The position numbers and the translations under genes are program-made. A stretch of 44,650 bases of DNA from Sediminibacterium sp. (GTDB lineage Bacteria; Bacteroidota; Bacteroidia; Chitinophagales; Chitinophagaceae), in contig JAEUVE010000002.1 in the NCBI GenBank assembly GCA_016786865.1, positions 1 through 44,650 on the forward strand, written 5' to 3'. The notes below the pieces were generated by a model. The model saw nothing but the letters and a program-made list of their open reading frames with translations. It made no database searches and was not told the DNA's origin. Shown here one piece after another: positions 43,476 through 44,650 of this stretch (position 1 is the stretch's first letter; each line of letters opens with the position of its first letter).

Positions 43476-44402
43476 ATGCAACAGTTTAAGAATTTACGGG
43501 AAATGATGGCCGTTTACTCCGATGAAAATATTTGTCGGGAGTATATGGAGCAGATGCGGTGGGGCGGCAACCCTACCTGCCCGTTCTGTGGCATGAATAA
43601 ACCTTATAGGCTAAAAGATGGCAAAAGATACCGGTGTAGGGATAGTAAATGTAAAAGGAATTTTACAGTAACAGTGGGAACTGTTTTTGAAGATAGTAAG
43701 GTGAAACTATCGGTTTGGATGGCTGCACTTTACCTATGTACCGCACATAAAAAGGGTGTTTCCTCCCACCAATTAGCCCGTGATCTAGGGATTACTCAAA
43801 AAACCGCTTGGTTTGTACTCCATAGGGTTAGGCTTCTTATGGGCGACCCTGAACCGGACGTTCCCTTAGATAATGTAGTTGAAGTAGATGAAACTTATGT
43901 TGGGGGCAAATGGGAAAAAATGAGCCGCAAAAGACGGGCAAAACATCAGGAATCGGGAACAGATAACAAAGTAGCAGTCATGGGGCTTTTAGAACGGGAT
44001 GGGAAAGCTAAACTAACCGTAATAGGACAAAAGACCTTTAAAGATGTGGTTAGGGATAATGTAGCCCCTTCTGCCGTAGTTATTACAGATGCCCATAAAA
44101 GCTATATCGGGCTAAATACAGAGTTCCAGGCACACGAAGCCATAAACCATAACATAATGGAATTTAGGCGAGGAATAGCCTATACTAATAGCGTTGAGGG
44201 GTTCTTTTCAGTATTTAAACGCACCATATTTGGCACATACCACCAAATAAGCCCCAAACACCTGTCAAAGTATTGCAATGAAACAGCCTACCGATTTAAT
44301 ACCCGTAAAATGACCGATGCGGAAAGGTTTAAACAAGTTATATCAAACCCACAAGGAAGGCTTACTTATAATCAATTAATTCAAAAAAATGAACAACAAT
44401 AA
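43476..44402 (+). CDS. IS1595-family (ISXO2-like) transposase
   Basis: This 308-residue, apparently intact transposase has an N-terminal zinc ribbon with C35-x2-C38 and C54-x4-C59 (TCPFCGMNKPYRLKDGKRYR). A helix-turn-helix-like section follows (GVSSHQLARDLGITQKTAWF). The ISXO2 catalytic domain has VEVDETYVGGKWEK with D138, VVITDAHKSY with D205, and NSVEGFFSVFKR with E241 as probable third acidic residue. IS1595 elements carry about 20-40 bp inverted ends and make 8 bp target duplications; neither was found by eye. The gene is AT-rich relative to the core, consistent with recent acquisition. Confidence 0.93.
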   Translation: MQQFKNLREMMAVYSDENICREYMEQMRWGGNPTCPFCGMNKPYRLKDGKRYRCRDSKCKRNFTVTVGTVFEDSKVKLSVWMAALYLCTAHKKGVSSHQLARDLGITQKTAWFVLHRVRLLMGDPEPDVPLDNVVEVDETYVGGKWEKMSRKRRAKHQESGTDNKVAVMGLLERDGKAKLTVIGQKTFKDVVRDNVAPSAVVITDAHKSYIGLNTEFQAHEAINHNIMEFRRGIAYTNSVEGFFSVFKRTIFGTYHQISPKHLSKYCNETAYRFNTRKMTDAERFKQVISNPQGRLTYNQLIQKNEQQ

Positions 44403-44520
44403 AAAGCCAAATTTTGAGCAATTAATCTGTAAGAAAGATTTTGATTCGGTTTATAAAGAGTTGAAAAAAGAGGATAAAATAAAGAAGAAGATTGACAGAA
44501 TTTTAAAGAAGAGAGTATAA
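44389..44520 (+). CDS. Tiny lysine-rich ORF overlapping the transposase 3' end
   Basis: A 43-residue frame begins at an ATG inside the last 14 bases of the transposase gene (different frame) and stops at TAA 44518-44520. Its sequence is highly basic and helical: MNNNKKPNFEQLICKKDFDS, then YKELKKEDKIKKKIDRI. The overlap suggests coupled translation. Some IS elements carry small accessory ORFs, but I know of no matching family, so it may also be chance. Confidence 0.4.
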   Translation: MNNNKKPNFEQLICKKDFDSVYKELKKEDKIKKKIDRILKKRV

Positions 44521-44534
44521 AATATTTTGTGTAA
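44517..44534. repeat. 18 bp direct repeat, right copy
   Basis: This is the partner of the repeat at 42660-42677, with one mismatch in 18. It overlaps the stop codon of the tiny ORF downstream of the transposase. Confidence 0.4.
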
Positions 44535-44592
44535 ATAGATTCAGCAACTGCATTCAGAGCCGGCATCTATTTTCAAAGATAGTTAAGAACTG

Positions 44593-44639
44593 ATGGAGTA
44601 TGTACCCCCAATTTTGGATAGGCATACTCCATTTTTTTT
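44593..44639 (+). terminator. Intrinsic terminator at the right edge
   Basis: ATGGAGTATG (44593-44602) and CATACTCCAT (44623-44632) form a perfect 10 bp stem with a 20-base loop, followed by T8 (44632-44639) on the plus strand. It would end the transposase transcript. The long loop is atypical, and the arms could instead belong to an IS end. Confidence 0.55.
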
Positions 44640-44650
44640 CTATGTTCATT

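Noticed and set aside
43317..44650. Terminal inverted repeats and an 8 bp target duplication for the IS1595-type element
   Set aside because: I compared both flanks by eye and found no convincing inverted pair. The element's ends remain unknown.

Overview
The window reads as a Bacteroidota chromosome, most likely from the Chitinophagales/Sphingobacteriales side of the phylum (an inference, not a measurement). The evidence is a short primary sigma factor without region 1.1, a PorP/SprF-like protein beside a giant protein with a gliding-motility/type IX secretion C-terminal domain, the families DUF4249, DUF3822, DUF2490 and HU-CCDC81, and upstream motifs of the Bacteroidota -7 type (TAnnTTTG or TAnnTTCG). 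No rRNA, tRNA or CRISPR array was seen.

Layout. (1) Positions 1-2600 are an AT-rich accessory edge. They hold the 3' end of an IS30-type transposase and two minus-strand genes of unknown function: a membrane protein, and a protein with a HEPN-like RNxxxH motif. Both genes end inside the same 46-59 bp repeated element, with the stop codon at the same offset in each copy. This cassette-like arrangement is the most unusual structure in the window. (2) Positions 3023-8922 are minus-strand: a CoA-disulfide-reductase/rhodanese fusion, a secreted TPR-like protein with a strong terminator, and gyrA. (3) Positions 9141-16010 are mostly plus-strand housekeeping genes: saccharopine-dehydrogenase family, EVE and sirtuin genes in one run, then ychF, an FAD oxidoreductase and a glutamine cyclotransferase in another. 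A minus-strand SpmA/SpmB-type membrane protein lies between the two runs. (4) Positions 15997-22475 form a four-gene minus-strand cell-envelope operon: a 1011-residue TPR protein, a beta-barrel protein with a polylysine N-terminus, a tail-anchored HU-CCDC81 protein and a methyltransferase. (5) Positions 22630-26860 carry a YbgC-type thioesterase, cinA, a 2-oxo acid dehydrogenase E2 and a DUF2490 protein. (6) Positions 26844-32001 carry rsmD with DUF3822, a MATE transporter, and an operon trxB-folB-TPR-ACBP. The TPR protein resembles the eukaryotic RMDN family, and ACBP is also mainly a eukaryotic family. (7) Positions 32073-37305 carry a DUF4249 lipoprotein, rpoD, threonine aldolase, pgi and a GNAT acetyltransferase. 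(8) Positions 37306-42661 carry the PorP/SprF protein, a 1207-residue surface protein with an IgGFc-binding-like N-terminus and PKD repeats, and a WbqC-like protein. (9) Positions 42662-44650 are a second AT-rich accessory edge. It has an IS1595/ISXO2-type transposase, a tiny lysine-rich ORF overlapping its end, two mutually overlapping small ORFs, inverted repeats, and an 18 bp near-perfect direct repeat bracketing about 1.86 kb.

The core genes are tightly packed. Four neighbouring convergent pairs overlap at their stop codons or abut with no spacer. The interesting biology is in the two AT-rich edges and in three envelope or eukaryote-like oddities in the core: the polylysine barrel protein, the tail-anchored HU-CCDC81 protein and the RMDN/ACBP pair.
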